Positions 50,841 to 60,133 of a stretch of DNA of 60,241 bases are shown here, one piece after another (positions within the stretch are counted from its first letter, which is position 1; every line of letters starts with the position of its first letter). The translations under genes were made by a program, and so were the position numbers. The notes below the pieces were generated by a model. The model did no database searches, had not been told where the DNA came from, and worked only from the letters and a program-made list of their open reading frames with translations. Source of the DNA: an uncultured Eubacteriales bacterium (GTDB lineage: Bacteria; Bacillota; Clostridia; Oscillospirales; Oscillospiraceae); NCBI GenBank assembly GCA_959602365.1, contig CAUGSS010000015.1, positions 1-60,241 of the forward strand. The letters are read 5' to 3'.

Positions 50841-51832
50841 TGGCGTTGCTTGAAGTCTCCCATCTAAAGAAATACTTCCAGGTCAGCAGCGGCATCCTGC
50901 ACGCCGTGGACGACGTTTCCTTCACCCTGGAACAGGGCAAAACCCTGGGCGTGGTGGGCGAGTCGGGCTGCGGCAAGTCCACCCTTGGAAAGGCTATTAT
51001 CCGCCTGACCCATCCCACCGCCGGCAAGGTGGTGTTCGACGGCACCGACGTGGCCGCCTACTCCGCCAAGGAGTTCAAGAAAGTGCGGCCCAATATGCAG
51101 ATGATCTTTCAGGACCCCTTTGCCTCCCTGGACCCCCGGCGGACGGTGACCGAGCTGATCGCCGAGCCCATGAAGATCTATAAGACCGGCAGCCGGGACG
51201 AGATCTACAAGCGGGTCAAGAAGCTGATGGACACGGTGGGGCTGGCCGAGCGGTTTCAGAACAGCTATCCCCACGAGCTGGACGGCGGCCGCCGCCAGCG
51301 TATCGGCATCGCCCGGGCTCTGGCCCTGAGCCCCAAGTTCATCGTCTGCGACGAGCCGGTGTCCGCCCTGGACGTGTCCATCCAGGCCCAGGTGCTCAAT
51401 CTGCTGCAGGACCTGCAGCGGGATCTGGGGCTGACCTATATGTTCATCACCCACGATATGTCCGTGGTCAAACACATCTCCGACGATATTATTGTCATGT
51501 ACCTGGGACAGATCGTGGAGAAAAGCCCCGCCAAGGAGCTGTTTGTCAAACAGTACCACCCCTATACCAGAGCGCTGCTCTCCGCTATCCCGGTCCCCTC
51601 CCTGCACAACCGCCGGGAGAAGATCATCATTCAGGGTGAGCTCTCCTCCCCCATCAATCCGGAGAACCACTGCCGCTTTGCAGGGCGCTGCGCCTACTGC
51701 ACCGAGGAATGCAGGCAGAAGCCAGCTCCGGAACTGACGGAGATCTCACCGGACCATTTCGTGGCCTGCCACCGCTCGGCGGAGCTGGTGGATGAGCTGA
51801 ATAAAACAACTGAAACGGAGGAGAAAACATGA
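50840..51832 (+). CDS. ABC transporter ATPase, DppF-like (second system)
   Basis: 330 residues; GAAGGAGGAGG upstream of ATG 50840. Walker A GESGCGKSTLG, Q-loop FQDPFASLDP, signature LDGGRRQRIGIARAL (variant as in the first system), Walker B FIVCDEPVSALD, H-loop ITHDMSVV. C-terminal CRFAGRCAYCTEEC. The stop overlaps the binding-protein ATG. Confidence 0.93.
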   Translation: MALLEVSHLKKYFQVSSGILHAVDDVSFTLEQGKTLGVVGESGCGKSTLGKAIIRLTHPTAGKVVFDGTDVAAYSAKEFKKVRPNMQMIFQDPFASLDPRRTVTELIAEPMKIYKTGSRDEIYKRVKKLMDTVGLAERFQNSYPHELDGGRRQRIGIARALALSPKFIVCDEPVSALDVSIQAQVLNLLQDLQRDLGLTYMFITHDMSVVKHISDDIIVMYLGQIVEKSPAKELFVKQYHPYTRALLSAIPVPSLHNRREKIIIQGELSSPINPENHCRFAGRCAYCTEECRQKPAPELTEISPDHFVACHRSAELVDELNKTTETEEKT

Positions 51833-53466
51833 AAATCAAGAAAGTACTTGCACTGATCCTTGCTTGCGTGCTGTCCCTGTCCGTACTGGCCGGGTGCGGC
51901 GGCAACACAACTCAGAGCGGCGGCAACGCCAGCTCCGGCGGCGATGCCAGCGCCAGCGGCACCGGCGACACTTCCACCCCCGCTGAGGACAGCAGCCTGG
52001 TTCCCGCCGAGGGCACCTCTGAAGAGACCCTGCGGGTGGCCTGCGACGGTGAGCCCACCTCCATCTTCCCCAACTATGTGACCAACAAGACCAGCAACCG
52101 GGTGGACAGCTGCATGTTCGACACCCTGGTGCGCTGGAACGATGAGACCAAGACCGTGGAGCCCTGCCTGGCCACCGAGTGGGAGCAGATCGACGACCTG
52201 CACTGGCAGTTCACCCTGCGGGATGACGTGTACTTCACCAACGGCGAGAAGATGACTGCCAACGACGTCATCGCCTCCCTCCAGGCCTCCTATGACTACA
52301 CCCTGAACCACTACACCCTGTGGCTGGATCCCGCCGAGTGCTCCGTGGTGGATGACACCCACGTCATCATCGGCCTGTCCCGGGTGTACAACAACCTGCC
52401 CGAGATCCTGGGCTGCACCTACTACGCCATCTTCTCTGCCAAGGCCTTTGAGGACGTGGGCAACGATGAGACCGTCTTTGCCGTCAACCCTGTGGGTTCC
52501 GGCCCCTACATGCTGGAGTCCTGGAGCACCGGCGAGAGCCTGACCCTGGTCCGCAACGACGACTACTGGGGAGAGCTGCCCTATTACAAGTATATTGAGT
52601 TCTCCTTCATCTCTGACCCTGTGGCCCGGGCCAACGCCCTGGAAGCCGGCGATGTGGACATCGCCTTCAATATCTCCACTGCCCAGGTGGAGGAACTCCA
52701 GGCCAATGACAGCCTGTATGTCAACGTTTATGAGCAGAACGTGGGCCTGCCCATCTGGCTGACCATGAAGAATACCCCCTCCCTTCAGGATGAGAATGTC
52801 CGTCAGGCCATCTTCCTGGCCATCGACAAGGATCTGCTGACCCAGGCCGCCTATTCCGGCTATGGCACCACCTCCCACTCCTCGGTGACCGGCCAGTCCT
52901 CCCCCTACTACTATGAGTCCGAGACCTATACCCAGGATGTGGAGACCGCCAAGCAGCTCATCGCCGACTCCGGCTGGAGTGCCGAAGACCTGACCTACAC
53001 CACCTACGCCGTCAATGGCGCCAGCACTGCCCACTACGAGGTGCTGAAGGCCCAGCTGGCCGAGATCGGCATCACTCTGAACATTGAGACCGTGGACCTG
53101 ACCGTCATGCTGGAGCACTCCTGGGTCGGTGAGATTCCCATCGGCTTCGCTGAGAACGACAACTGGGACGTCAGCCGCATGCTGGAGTTCGCCGACAGCC
53201 GGATTGAAACCTCCTGGAACGCCTATGTAGGCGAGGGCGAGGAGGAGCTCCACGCCCTGATCGACGCCGCCTGGGCCGCCTCTGATGAGGAGCGCTATGA
53301 TGCCTATGCCGCGGTGCAGCAGTGGCTGACCGACCACTGGGTGTGCACCAATGTCTGCGACGTGGTGTTCCCTGACGCCTGGTCCGCCGATCTGACCGGC
53401 GTGGTCTATGATGCCCACTGCTGGCCCAACATCTACAATGTCCGCCCCTTGGTCGCGGCTGAGTAA
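51829..53466 (+). CDS. ABC transporter substrate-binding lipoprotein, family 5 (second system)
   Basis: 545 residues. Lipoprotein signal 1-23 with lipobox VLAGC, a Gly/Ser-rich linker to about 60, then the SBP family 5 fold (ETLRVACDGEPTSIFPNY, CLATEWEQIDDLHWQFTL, AVNPVGSGPYMLES). Unlike the first system, the binding protein is encoded last. Overlaps the preceding ATPase stop by four bases. A strong terminator follows, though distal genes may be reached by read-through or another promoter. Confidence 0.93.
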   Translation: MKIKKVLALILACVLSLSVLAGCGGNTTQSGGNASSGGDASASGTGDTSTPAEDSSLVPAEGTSEETLRVACDGEPTSIFPNYVTNKTSNRVDSCMFDTLVRWNDETKTVEPCLATEWEQIDDLHWQFTLRDDVYFTNGEKMTANDVIASLQASYDYTLNHYTLWLDPAECSVVDDTHVIIGLSRVYNNLPEILGCTYYAIFSAKAFEDVGNDETVFAVNPVGSGPYMLESWSTGESLTLVRNDDYWGELPYYKYIEFSFISDPVARANALEAGDVDIAFNISTAQVEELQANDSLYVNVYEQNVGLPIWLTMKNTPSLQDENVRQAIFLAIDKDLLTQAAYSGYGTTSHSSVTGQSSPYYYESETYTQDVETAKQLIADSGWSAEDLTYTTYAVNGASTAHYEVLKAQLAEIGITLNIETVDLTVMLEHSWVGEIPIGFAENDNWDVSRMLEFADSRIETSWNAYVGEGEEELHALIDAAWAASDEERYDAYAAVQQWLTDHWVCTNVCDVVFPDAWSADLTGVVYDAHCWPNIYNVRPLVAAE

Positions 53467-53475
53467 TTGTACTTT

Positions 53476-53520
53476 GAACCGGTTCGGCTTCTCTGCGGAG
53501 CCGGACCGGTTCCCCTTTTT
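53476..53520 (+). terminator. Terminator/attenuator after the second binding protein
   Basis: 14-bp arms (53476-53489, 53499-53512) with one wobble pair, then CCCTTTTT. It may lower rather than stop expression of the genes behind it, because no clear promoter is seen before the next gene. Confidence 0.8.
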
Positions 53521-53551
53521 CCGGACAGGAGCAGAGCAAAAGGAGATACCC

Positions 53552-54214
53552 ATGAAATTTTCCTGGAAGAAGAAACTGAATGACCTGGACGCCAAAGAGG
53601 AGCAGCGGTGGCGCAAGCGGAAGGGGCCCATGGCCAAGCGCTACTTTGATGACTTTGAAGTCAGAACAGTGCTGGACAAAAACGGAAAAACCAAGCGGGA
53701 GCTGATCTATATCGGCGACACCTACACCGCCCAGGTGCCCGATCAGGTCTATCAGAGGAGAAAGTGGGTTTTTCTCGCCCTGGCGGCCCTCTGCGCGGCG
53801 GTGTTTGTGGGGGCCAACAGTGTCAATGTCGCCAGCAACCGCCAAGGTGTGCTGGCTGCTCTGGGCATTCTGATTGTAATTCCGCTGTTTTTGGTCTGTT
53901 ATGCCTGCGTGTGCAGGCTGCGCAAGCCCCGGACGCTGCAGCGAATGCAGTACATTGAGACCTCCATGTTTCTGAAGTTTGGGGCTTTCTTCTCCGGCCT
54001 GCTGGGGCTTGGGCTGTTTGTCTGGCACAGTGTGTTCGCCCTGGTGGGGGCACAGCCCGGCGAGCTGGCCGGAGAGGCGTTTGTGGCCGCCGCCTGGGGG
54101 GTGCTGGCGGGAAGCTGCATCTACCTTTGGATCGCCGAGCTGCGCACGGAGTACCGGCAGTGCAACCGGGAAGGCAATGTGATCCGCAAAGAGCATTTTA
54201 AGTGGAACGGATGA
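53552..54214 (+). CDS. Hypothetical membrane protein
   Basis: 220 residues; AAAGGAGATACCC before ATG 53552. A charged cytoplasmic N-terminus (about 1-70, rich in K, R, D, E) precedes four predicted helices (about 72-90, 101-119, 142-162, 175-195), then a short basic tail. No known family was recognised. The next gene starts within its stop codon, so it belongs to the catabolic operon. It may be a membrane partner for the transporter or the propeller proteins. A longer frame upstream overlaps the binding-protein gene and lacks a ribosome site. Confidence 0.6.
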   Translation: MKFSWKKKLNDLDAKEEQRWRKRKGPMAKRYFDDFEVRTVLDKNGKTKRELIYIGDTYTAQVPDQVYQRRKWVFLALAALCAAVFVGANSVNVASNRQGVLAALGILIVIPLFLVCYACVCRLRKPRTLQRMQYIETSMFLKFGAFFSGLLGLGLFVWHSVFALVGAQPGELAGEAFVAAAWGVLAGSCIYLWIAELRTEYRQCNREGNVIRKEHFKWNG

Positions 54215-55260
54215 TGAATATGGACAGAGACTGTTATTACGCCTTTATCGGCACCAATTCCGTCCGGGGCAGCCGGGGAATCTATACCCTGCGCATCGAC
54301 GCCGCCAGCGGCGCGGCGGAGGTGGTTTCCACCGCCTGGGCCTACAACACGGGAAGCGTGGCCCTGAGCCGGGACAGGAAAAACCTCTATGCGGTGGCGG
54401 AGGGTATGACCTTTGAGGGCTGGGCCGACGGCGGCGTGACCGCCTACCAGGTGGGCCGGGAGGGCGTTCTGACCCGGCTCAACGGCCAGCGCAGCTATGG
54501 CCAGCGCACCTGCTGTGCAGCGGTGGACGGGGCGAAAAAGAATGTCTATGTGTGCAATTTTTACGACGGCACTTGGAGTGCCTATGCCCTGACCGGGGAG
54601 GGGGCTCTGGAGCCGGCCCGGCTCACGGTGGCGCCGCCGGAGGACTCCGGCTGGAAGGCGCTGCACTGTGTGGGGGAGATTGAAGACGGCTATGTTGGGG
54701 TGATCTCCCTGGCGGAGTGCGCCCTTGTGATATACCGCGCTGATTCCGGCGCCCGGGTGACCAGCTACACCTTTCCCGGCAATCCTTTTCCCCGGTACTT
54801 TGCGGCGGTGGGGGAGCACATCTATGCCATGATGCAGTCTCCCGATGAGATCTATGTGTTTCGCAGCCATCTGGAGGAGCGGGGGGCCGTCGAACTGGTG
54901 CAGACGGTTCGACTGCTGGATGAGGCGCACCCCGCCATGGCCGCCACCAGCACCATACGGGTCACCCCCGATGGGCGGCTGGTACTGGCGGCCAACCGCC
55001 CCAGCAACACCATCACCGTCTTCTCCCGGCAGAGCGACGGCACTCTGGTCCGGGAGCGTGTGGTGGACATTCCGGGGGACGGCCCCCGGGATTTCCATAT
55101 CTCCGGGGACGGCGCCCTGGTGGTCACCGCTATGCAGCACTCCGATCAGGTGTATGTGCTGAAGATCGACTATGAGAACAAGACGCTTTTGCCCCTGAGC
55201 GGACCGGTCCGCGTGCCCTCTCCGGCGGCAGTAGCGGTGAGCGGGAGGTGCAGGGAATGA
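54211..55260 (+). CDS. Lactonase-family seven-bladed beta-propeller (Pgl/YbhE-like)
   Basis: 349 residues; ATG overlaps the previous stop (ATGA), and an ATG at 54220 is an alternative. Blade motifs: FIGTNSVRGSRGIYTLRID, VALSRDRKNLYAVAEG, AAVDGAKKNVYVCNFYDG, IRVTPDGRLVLAANRPSNTI, DFHISGDGALVVTAMQHSDQV. This is the YbhE/6-phosphogluconolactonase (lactonase) pattern, with late ANR and DGPRDFH sequences. Cytoplasmic. It likely opens a sugar lactone or acts as an isomerase in the pathway. Coupled to the NTF2-like gene behind it. Confidence 0.8.
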   Translation: MMNMDRDCYYAFIGTNSVRGSRGIYTLRIDAASGAAEVVSTAWAYNTGSVALSRDRKNLYAVAEGMTFEGWADGGVTAYQVGREGVLTRLNGQRSYGQRTCCAAVDGAKKNVYVCNFYDGTWSAYALTGEGALEPARLTVAPPEDSGWKALHCVGEIEDGYVGVISLAECALVIYRADSGARVTSYTFPGNPFPRYFAAVGEHIYAMMQSPDEIYVFRSHLEERGAVELVQTVRLLDEAHPAMAATSTIRVTPDGRLVLAANRPSNTITVFSRQSDGTLVRERVVDIPGDGPRDFHISGDGALVVTAMQHSDQVYVLKIDYENKTLLPLSGPVRVPSPAAVAVSGRCRE

Positions 55261-56003
55261 GCGGTTTGGAACAGCGCCTGGAGGCGCTGGAGGCCCGGTT
55301 GGCGGCGGTAGAGGCCAAGGCGGAAATTGCCGACCTGATGGGCCGCTATGCCCTCTGGTGCGGCGCCGGCTGCGGCGGGCGGATTGTGGAAGAGCTGTGG
55401 AGTCAGGCGGACGACGTCAGCCTGGAGTATGGCGCCTCGGGCATCTACGAAGGGCTTTGGAAGGTAAAGACCTTCTATATCAAGGAGGCCGTCCCCGGGC
55501 GGCTGGATACGGTGTCATTTTCTTCTCCCTCCATCACCCTGTCTCCGGACGGCCTGACTGCCCAGGGAAGCTGGACCGCCTTCGGGACCCAGACCGATGC
55601 GGGGGATCTGGGGTGCGCGCCGGTGACCGAGGAGAGCAACCGGCGCACCCTTTTCACCAGCGCCACTGCCGACGGCCGGCAGTACCGGGCGGAGGTGCTG
55701 CTCCAGCGCTATGCGGTGGAGTTCCGGCGGGAGGAGGCGGGCTGGAAGATCCGGCGGCTGCATGTGATGGAGTATTTCCGCCACCCCTATGACAAGGACT
55801 GGGTGGCCTTTGCCCGGGAACGCTTTGACACCGACGGGGTGTGGCTGGAGTCCCTGTTTGAGACGCCCATGCCGCTGCCGCCTGAGTCCCACGGGGAGAA
55901 CCTGCCCAGCCGTGCCACCAGCTGGCACTGGCAGTACACGACTGACGGGGTGCCCGCCCTGCCCGGACAGTCAAAAGCGTCGAACACAGCCGAATGTAGA
56001 TAA
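55257..56003 (+). CDS. NTF2/SnoaL-like protein 4
   Basis: 248 residues; ATG at 55257 overlaps the lactonase stop and GGGAGGTGCAGGG precedes it. An N-terminal coiled coil (LEQRLEALEARLAAVEAKAE) leads into the SnoaL_4-type start IADLMGRYALWC, then DVSLEYGASGIYEGLWKVKTFY and GWKIRRLHVMEYFRHPYDK. This is the closest of the four to the standard family, and shares length and tail extension with the trio at 37682-39911. Probably a dehydratase/isomerase-like or binding role; no function established. Confidence 0.75.
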   Translation: MSGLEQRLEALEARLAAVEAKAEIADLMGRYALWCGAGCGGRIVEELWSQADDVSLEYGASGIYEGLWKVKTFYIKEAVPGRLDTVSFSSPSITLSPDGLTAQGSWTAFGTQTDAGDLGCAPVTEESNRRTLFTSATADGRQYRAEVLLQRYAVEFRREEAGWKIRRLHVMEYFRHPYDKDWVAFARERFDTDGVWLESLFETPMPLPPESHGENLPSRATSWHWQYTTDGVPALPGQSKASNTAECR

Positions 56004-56052
56004 TGTCATTTTAATATCGTTATTGTCAGATTGAAAAAAGGAGCTTACTATT

Positions 56053-56508
56053 ATGATTACCAACAATCTGTCCCGAGTTGACAAGTACGACTACAAGAAT
56101 GCGCGCTTCCAGATGGCGTTCGAGTTCCTGCGCAGCCATGATCTGATGGACCTGACTCCGGGCACCGAGATCCCGGTGGGGGACGGTGTGCTGGCCAAGA
56201 TCCAGGAGTACACCACCGACCCGGAGGAGACCCGGAAGTTTGAGACCCACCGGGACTACTTCGATATCCAGTTTGTGGTCAAAGGGGAGGAGTTCGTGGG
56301 CATTGTCCCCGCCGCCGGGCTGATTCCCGATGGGGAGTATGATGAGGCCACTGACATCCAGTACTACCAGACCCCGGCCCGTCACGGCGGCGCGGTGCTC
56401 CACGACGGGGATTTTGTCATTGTGCCCCCGGAGGACGCCCACCGGCCCAACTGCCAGGCCACCGGCCCCTGCCTGGTGCGCAAGATTGTGGTCAAAGTAA
56501 AGGTGTGA
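56053..56508 (+). CDS. YhcH/YjgK/YiaL-family protein
   Basis: 151 residues, full length for this cupin-like family (DUF386; E. coli YiaL lies in the yia operon for 2,3-diketo-L-gulonate-type sugars). Motifs: FETHRDYFDIQFVVKGEE with metal-binding His/Glu, TPARHGGAVLHDGDFVIVPPEDAHRPN and the last strand CLVRKIVVKVKV. Proposed to act as an anomerase or hydrolase on sugar acids. It sits directly upstream of the kinase and epimerase genes, matching the yia layout. Confidence 0.88.
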   Translation: MITNNLSRVDKYDYKNARFQMAFEFLRSHDLMDLTPGTEIPVGDGVLAKIQEYTTDPEETRKFETHRDYFDIQFVVKGEEFVGIVPAAGLIPDGEYDEATDIQYYQTPARHGGAVLHDGDFVIVPPEDAHRPNCQATGPCLVRKIVVKVKV

Positions 56509-56672
56509 TGGCCCCCGGCGGCGCGGCATCAAGGCTTGTTTCGCCTGCGGGCGGTTTATCCTTTTGTCCGGAGGGACTGGACAGATTGCGCCGGAGCAGC
56601 GCCCTGTTTCTCTGAAAGGAGATGGGTGCATCTCAAGCTGTGCCGCCCCGGGCGGCAGAATGGAGGATTTCT

Positions 56673-58181
56673 ATGAAGCGGTATGCCATTGGCCTGGACA
56701 ACGGAGGCACCGTCACAAAAGCGGCACTGTTTGACCTGGAGGGACGGGAGATCTGTGTGGCCGCCCAGAAGACCCCGGTGACGGCGCCTCAGCCCGGCTA
56801 TACGGAGCGGGATATGGAGACGCTGTGGCAGGCAAATTGCAGCTGCATCCGCCAGGTGCTGGAGCGCTCCGGCGTCAGCGCCGGGGATATTCTGGGGCTG
56901 GCCGTCTGCGGCCACGGGAAGGGACTGTACCTGTGGGGGAAGGACGGCAGACCCGCCTATCCCGGCATTGGGTCCACCGACAACCGGGCCTGGCGGGTGG
57001 TGGAGCAGTGGTATGGCGACGGCACCTTTGAACGGGCCTATCCCCAGCTCTGTCAGCAGCTGATGGCCTGCCAGCAGGCGGCGCTGCTGCGGTGGATGAA
57101 GCAGGAGCGGCCGGAGGTGTACGATAATATCCGCTATGTGTTCTCTGCCAAAGATTATATCCGCTTCCGCCTGACAGGGGAGGCCTGGTGCGAGGCCACC
57201 GACATCTCCGGCTCCGGCCTGATGGACGTGAAAAACGGCCGCTTCGACCGGGGGCTTCTGGAGATACTGGGCATCGGCGAGGTCTATGATATGCTCACCC
57301 CGCTGAAGGGCTCCTGCGATCTCTGCGGCCATGTCACCGAGGCGGCGGCCCGGGAGACCGGCCTGCTGCCCGGCACGCCGGTGGCCGGCGGCATGTTTGA
57401 CGTGGATGCCTGCGCCATTGCCAGCGCCGTGACCCGGCCAGGGCAGGTGTGTACCATCACAGGCACCTGGAGCATCAACGAGTGCATCGCCGACCATCCG
57501 GTCACCGGCACGGAGGTGGCCATGAATTCCCTGTACGCCATCCCCGGCTATTACCTGCTGGAGGAGAGCAGTGCCACCAGCGCAGGCAATCTGGAGTGGG
57601 CTATTGCCAACTGTATCGACACCAAGGGGCTGACCGGGGGAGCGCTGTACGACTACCTGGCCGGCCTGGCCGGCAGCGTGGCCCCGGAGGACAGCGAGGT
57701 CTACTACCTCCCCTTCCTCTACGGCAGCAACGCCCACCCGCTGGCCAAGGCCTGTTTTGTGGGCATGACCAGCTACCATACGGCGGCCCACATGGTGCGG
57801 GCTGTATACGAGGGAGTGGCCTACTCTCACAAGACCCACATTGACAAGCTGCTCTCGGCGGTGCCCAAACCAGAGCGCATCCGTATGGCGGGCGGGGCGG
57901 TGAACTCCTCCTTCTGGGTGCAGATGTTCGCCGATGTGCTGGACTGCCCCATTGAGACAGTGAGCGGGGTGAAGGAGCTGGGAGCACTGGGCTGCGCCAT
58001 GGCTGCCTGCGTGGCCGCCGGGGTCTATGAGGACTATGAACAGGCTGCCGCAAAGATGGTGCGCATTAATCCGCCGGTCTGCCCCGACCCGGAGCGCCAT
58101 GCGGTCTATGAGAGAAAATATCAGAAGTACCGGGCTGTCTCCCGGGCGCTGGACGCGGTCTGGCCGGAGTTTACGGTCTGA
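56673..58181 (+). CDS. lyxK: FGGY-family carbohydrate kinase, L-xylulose-kinase-like
   Basis: 502 residues; TGGAGGATTTCT before ATG 56673. The ATPase-fold start YAIGLDNGGTVTKAALFDLEG and the second FGGY region RIRMAGGAVNSSFWVQMFAD, KELGALGCAMAACVAAGVYED are clear. Overall pattern and context (YiaL-like before, UlaE-like after, AraD-like end) fit L-xylulose kinase LyxK/YiaP, which makes L-xylulose 5-phosphate. Xylulokinase or another ketose kinase is the alternative. Confidence 0.75.
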   Translation: MKRYAIGLDNGGTVTKAALFDLEGREICVAAQKTPVTAPQPGYTERDMETLWQANCSCIRQVLERSGVSAGDILGLAVCGHGKGLYLWGKDGRPAYPGIGSTDNRAWRVVEQWYGDGTFERAYPQLCQQLMACQQAALLRWMKQERPEVYDNIRYVFSAKDYIRFRLTGEAWCEATDISGSGLMDVKNGRFDRGLLEILGIGEVYDMLTPLKGSCDLCGHVTEAAARETGLLPGTPVAGGMFDVDACAIASAVTRPGQVCTITGTWSINECIADHPVTGTEVAMNSLYAIPGYYLLEESSATSAGNLEWAIANCIDTKGLTGGALYDYLAGLAGSVAPEDSEVYYLPFLYGSNAHPLAKACFVGMTSYHTAAHMVRAVYEGVAYSHKTHIDKLLSAVPKPERIRMAGGAVNSSFWVQMFADVLDCPIETVSGVKELGALGCAMAACVAAGVYEDYEQAAAKMVRINPPVCPDPERHAVYERKYQKYRAVSRALDAVWPEFTV

Positions 58182-58206
58182 CCCGGGGCGTGGAAGGAAG
58201 AACAGA

Positions 58207-59049
58207 ATGAAACAGTATCAACTTGGCCTGTATGAAAAGGCGATGCCCGGAGAACTGGGCTGGTGGGAGAAACTGATCTGCGCCGGAGAGGCCGGATTTG
58301 ACTATGTGGAAATCAGCATCGATGAGACCGACGCCAAGCTGGCCCGGCTGGATTGGAGCGCCGGGGAGCGGGGGCATCTGGTGGATCTGATGGAGGCTGC
58401 GGGGGTTCCCGTCCGCTCCATGTGTCTGTCCGGCCACCGGAAATATCCCCTGGGCAGCCACGACGCCGCGGTCCGGGCAAGAGGCATGGAGATCATGGGA
58501 AAAGCGGTGGGGCTGGCGGCGGACCTGGGTATCCGCACCATTCAGCTGGCGGGCTACGATGTCTACTATGAGCAGGGGGACGGGGACACCCGGAAGTATT
58601 TCCAGGAGAATCTGGCCCGCTCGGTGGAGCTGGCCGCCGCAGGGGGGGTTACCCTGGGCTTTGAGACCATGGAGACCGAGTTCATGAATACTGTGGGCAA
58701 GGCCATGGAGCATGTGAAGCGGGTGGATTCCCCCTATCTGGGGGTGTACCCGGATATCGGCAACATCACCAATGCGGCCAAGACCTACGGAACCGATGTG
58801 CTGGCCGACCTGGAGTGCGGACACGGCCATCTGGTGGCCATGCACCTGAAGGAGACGGTGCCGGGAGTATTCCGGGAGGTGCCCTTCGGAGCGGGCCATG
58901 TGGACTTCCCCGCAGCCATTGAAAAGGCGTGGAGCCTGGGTGTGCGGCGCTATGTGGCTGAGATGTGGTACACCGGCAGCGAAGACTGGAAGCAGGATAT
59001 TGCCGGTGCCCATCGGATGATGGCCGAAATCCTGGATAGACAGAAGTGA
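58207..59049 (+). CDS. ulaE: L-ribulose-5-phosphate 3-epimerase (UlaE/SgbU type)
   Basis: 280 residues, TIM barrel of the xylose-isomerase-like superfamily. Converts L-xylulose 5-phosphate to L-ribulose 5-phosphate. Metal/catalytic residues are expected at Glu in GFETMETEF, Asp in VYPDIGN, His in MHLKET and Glu in VAEMWYTG; all are present. N-terminal MKQYQLGLYEKAMPGELGWW is characteristic of UlaE. It starts 25 bases after the kinase gene. Product would feed the 4-epimerase at the window end. Confidence 0.88.
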   Translation: MKQYQLGLYEKAMPGELGWWEKLICAGEAGFDYVEISIDETDAKLARLDWSAGERGHLVDLMEAAGVPVRSMCLSGHRKYPLGSHDAAVRARGMEIMGKAVGLAADLGIRTIQLAGYDVYYEQGDGDTRKYFQENLARSVELAAAGGVTLGFETMETEFMNTVGKAMEHVKRVDSPYLGVYPDIGNITNAAKTYGTDVLADLECGHGHLVAMHLKETVPGVFREVPFGAGHVDFPAAIEKAWSLGVRRYVAEMWYTGSEDWKQDIAGAHRMMAEILDRQK

Positions 59050-59059
59050 GGCGTCCGGT

Positions 59060-60109
59060 ATGCAGATCAAGAAGAAAGTGCTCTCCAACCTGGAAAAAAA
59101 CTATGCCCTGGCCCCGCTGCACTACCAAGGCAGAGATCACTTCCTGGTGGCCTCGGAGCTGAAGGAGCGGTGCCTGCTCTTCAATTTGGAGGGCAATCTG
59201 GAAGATGAAGTCTGGCAGGAGCCCGGCGGCGTGATGAGCATGGTGCAGGTGCCGGGCACCGACGGCCAGTTTTTGGCTACCCTGAAGTTCTACGGCTTCA
59301 ACAACGCGGGGGCGGCCAACATCTCCATCATCACGCCCCGGGGCAAAGGGGATTGGGAGATCCGCACGCTGGTGGATCTGCCCTTTGTCCACCGTATTGA
59401 CGTGGTGGAGCGGGGTGGGGTGCGTTATTTGGTGGCCTGTGCTCTGAAATCCGGCCATGAATATGACGACGACTGGCGCTTCCCGGGCAAAGTGTTCGCC
59501 GCGGAGCTGCCCGAGGATTTGAGCGGTTTCGACCAGGACCATCAGCTCAAGCTGACGGTGCTGCGGGAGGGACTGCAGAAAAACCACGGCTACTACCGCA
59601 TAGAGCAGGACGGGGAAACCACCTGCCTCATCTGCGCGGAGAACGGCATCTTCCGCTTCACCCCGCCGGCAGAACGGGGCGGAGAGTGGTGCATTGAGAC
59701 CCTGGTGGAGGATCCGGCCAGCGATGCGGTGCTGGTGGATTTCGACGGGGACGGCCGGCAGGAGCTGGGGGTCATCGCTCCCTTCCACGGGGACAAGGTG
59801 CGGGTATATAAACTGCTGGAAGGCCGCTATCAGAAGGTCTATGAGTACGAGCACGAGCTGCCTTTCTGCCATGCGTTTTATGGCGGGACGCTCTGCGGCC
59901 GTCCCGCCCTGGTGGTGGGTCACCGTTCAGGCGAGCGGGACTTCCTGGCTTTTACCTACGATCCGGAGGGAGATACCTACCGCCCGGAGTGGATTGACCG
60001 GGGCCGGGGGCCGGCCAACACGCTGCACTATATGCTGGACGGACACGATGTGCTGATAGCCACCAACCGGGAGACCGACGAAGTGGCATTGTATGAATTA
60101 GAGGCATGA
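59060..60109 (+). CDS. Beta-propeller protein of FG-GAP/VCBS-like type
   Basis: 349 residues, no signal peptide. Repeated propeller strands with an integrin-like calcium loop: LVDFDGDGRQELGVIAPFHGD near 230. Other blades: HFLVASELKERCLLFNLEG, YLVACALKSG, ALVVGHRSGERDFLAF, VLIATNRETDEVALYELEA. Cytoplasmic location is unusual, since FG-GAP propellers are mostly secreted. Inserted between the two epimerase genes. Function unknown; it may be a further lactonase, epimerase or binding component of this pathway. Confidence 0.68.
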   Translation: MQIKKKVLSNLEKNYALAPLHYQGRDHFLVASELKERCLLFNLEGNLEDEVWQEPGGVMSMVQVPGTDGQFLATLKFYGFNNAGAANISIITPRGKGDWEIRTLVDLPFVHRIDVVERGGVRYLVACALKSGHEYDDDWRFPGKVFAAELPEDLSGFDQDHQLKLTVLREGLQKNHGYYRIEQDGETTCLICAENGIFRFTPPAERGGEWCIETLVEDPASDAVLVDFDGDGRQELGVIAPFHGDKVRVYKLLEGRYQKVYEYEHELPFCHAFYGGTLCGRPALVVGHRSGERDFLAFTYDPEGDTYRPEWIDRGRGPANTLHYMLDGHDVLIATNRETDEVALYELEA

Positions 60110-60133
60110 GAAGGAATAGGAGGACGACAGGAT

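Noticed and set aside
53408..53551. Upstream extension of the membrane protein at 53552
   Set aside because: It would overlap the binding-protein gene and the terminator hairpin and has no ribosome site.
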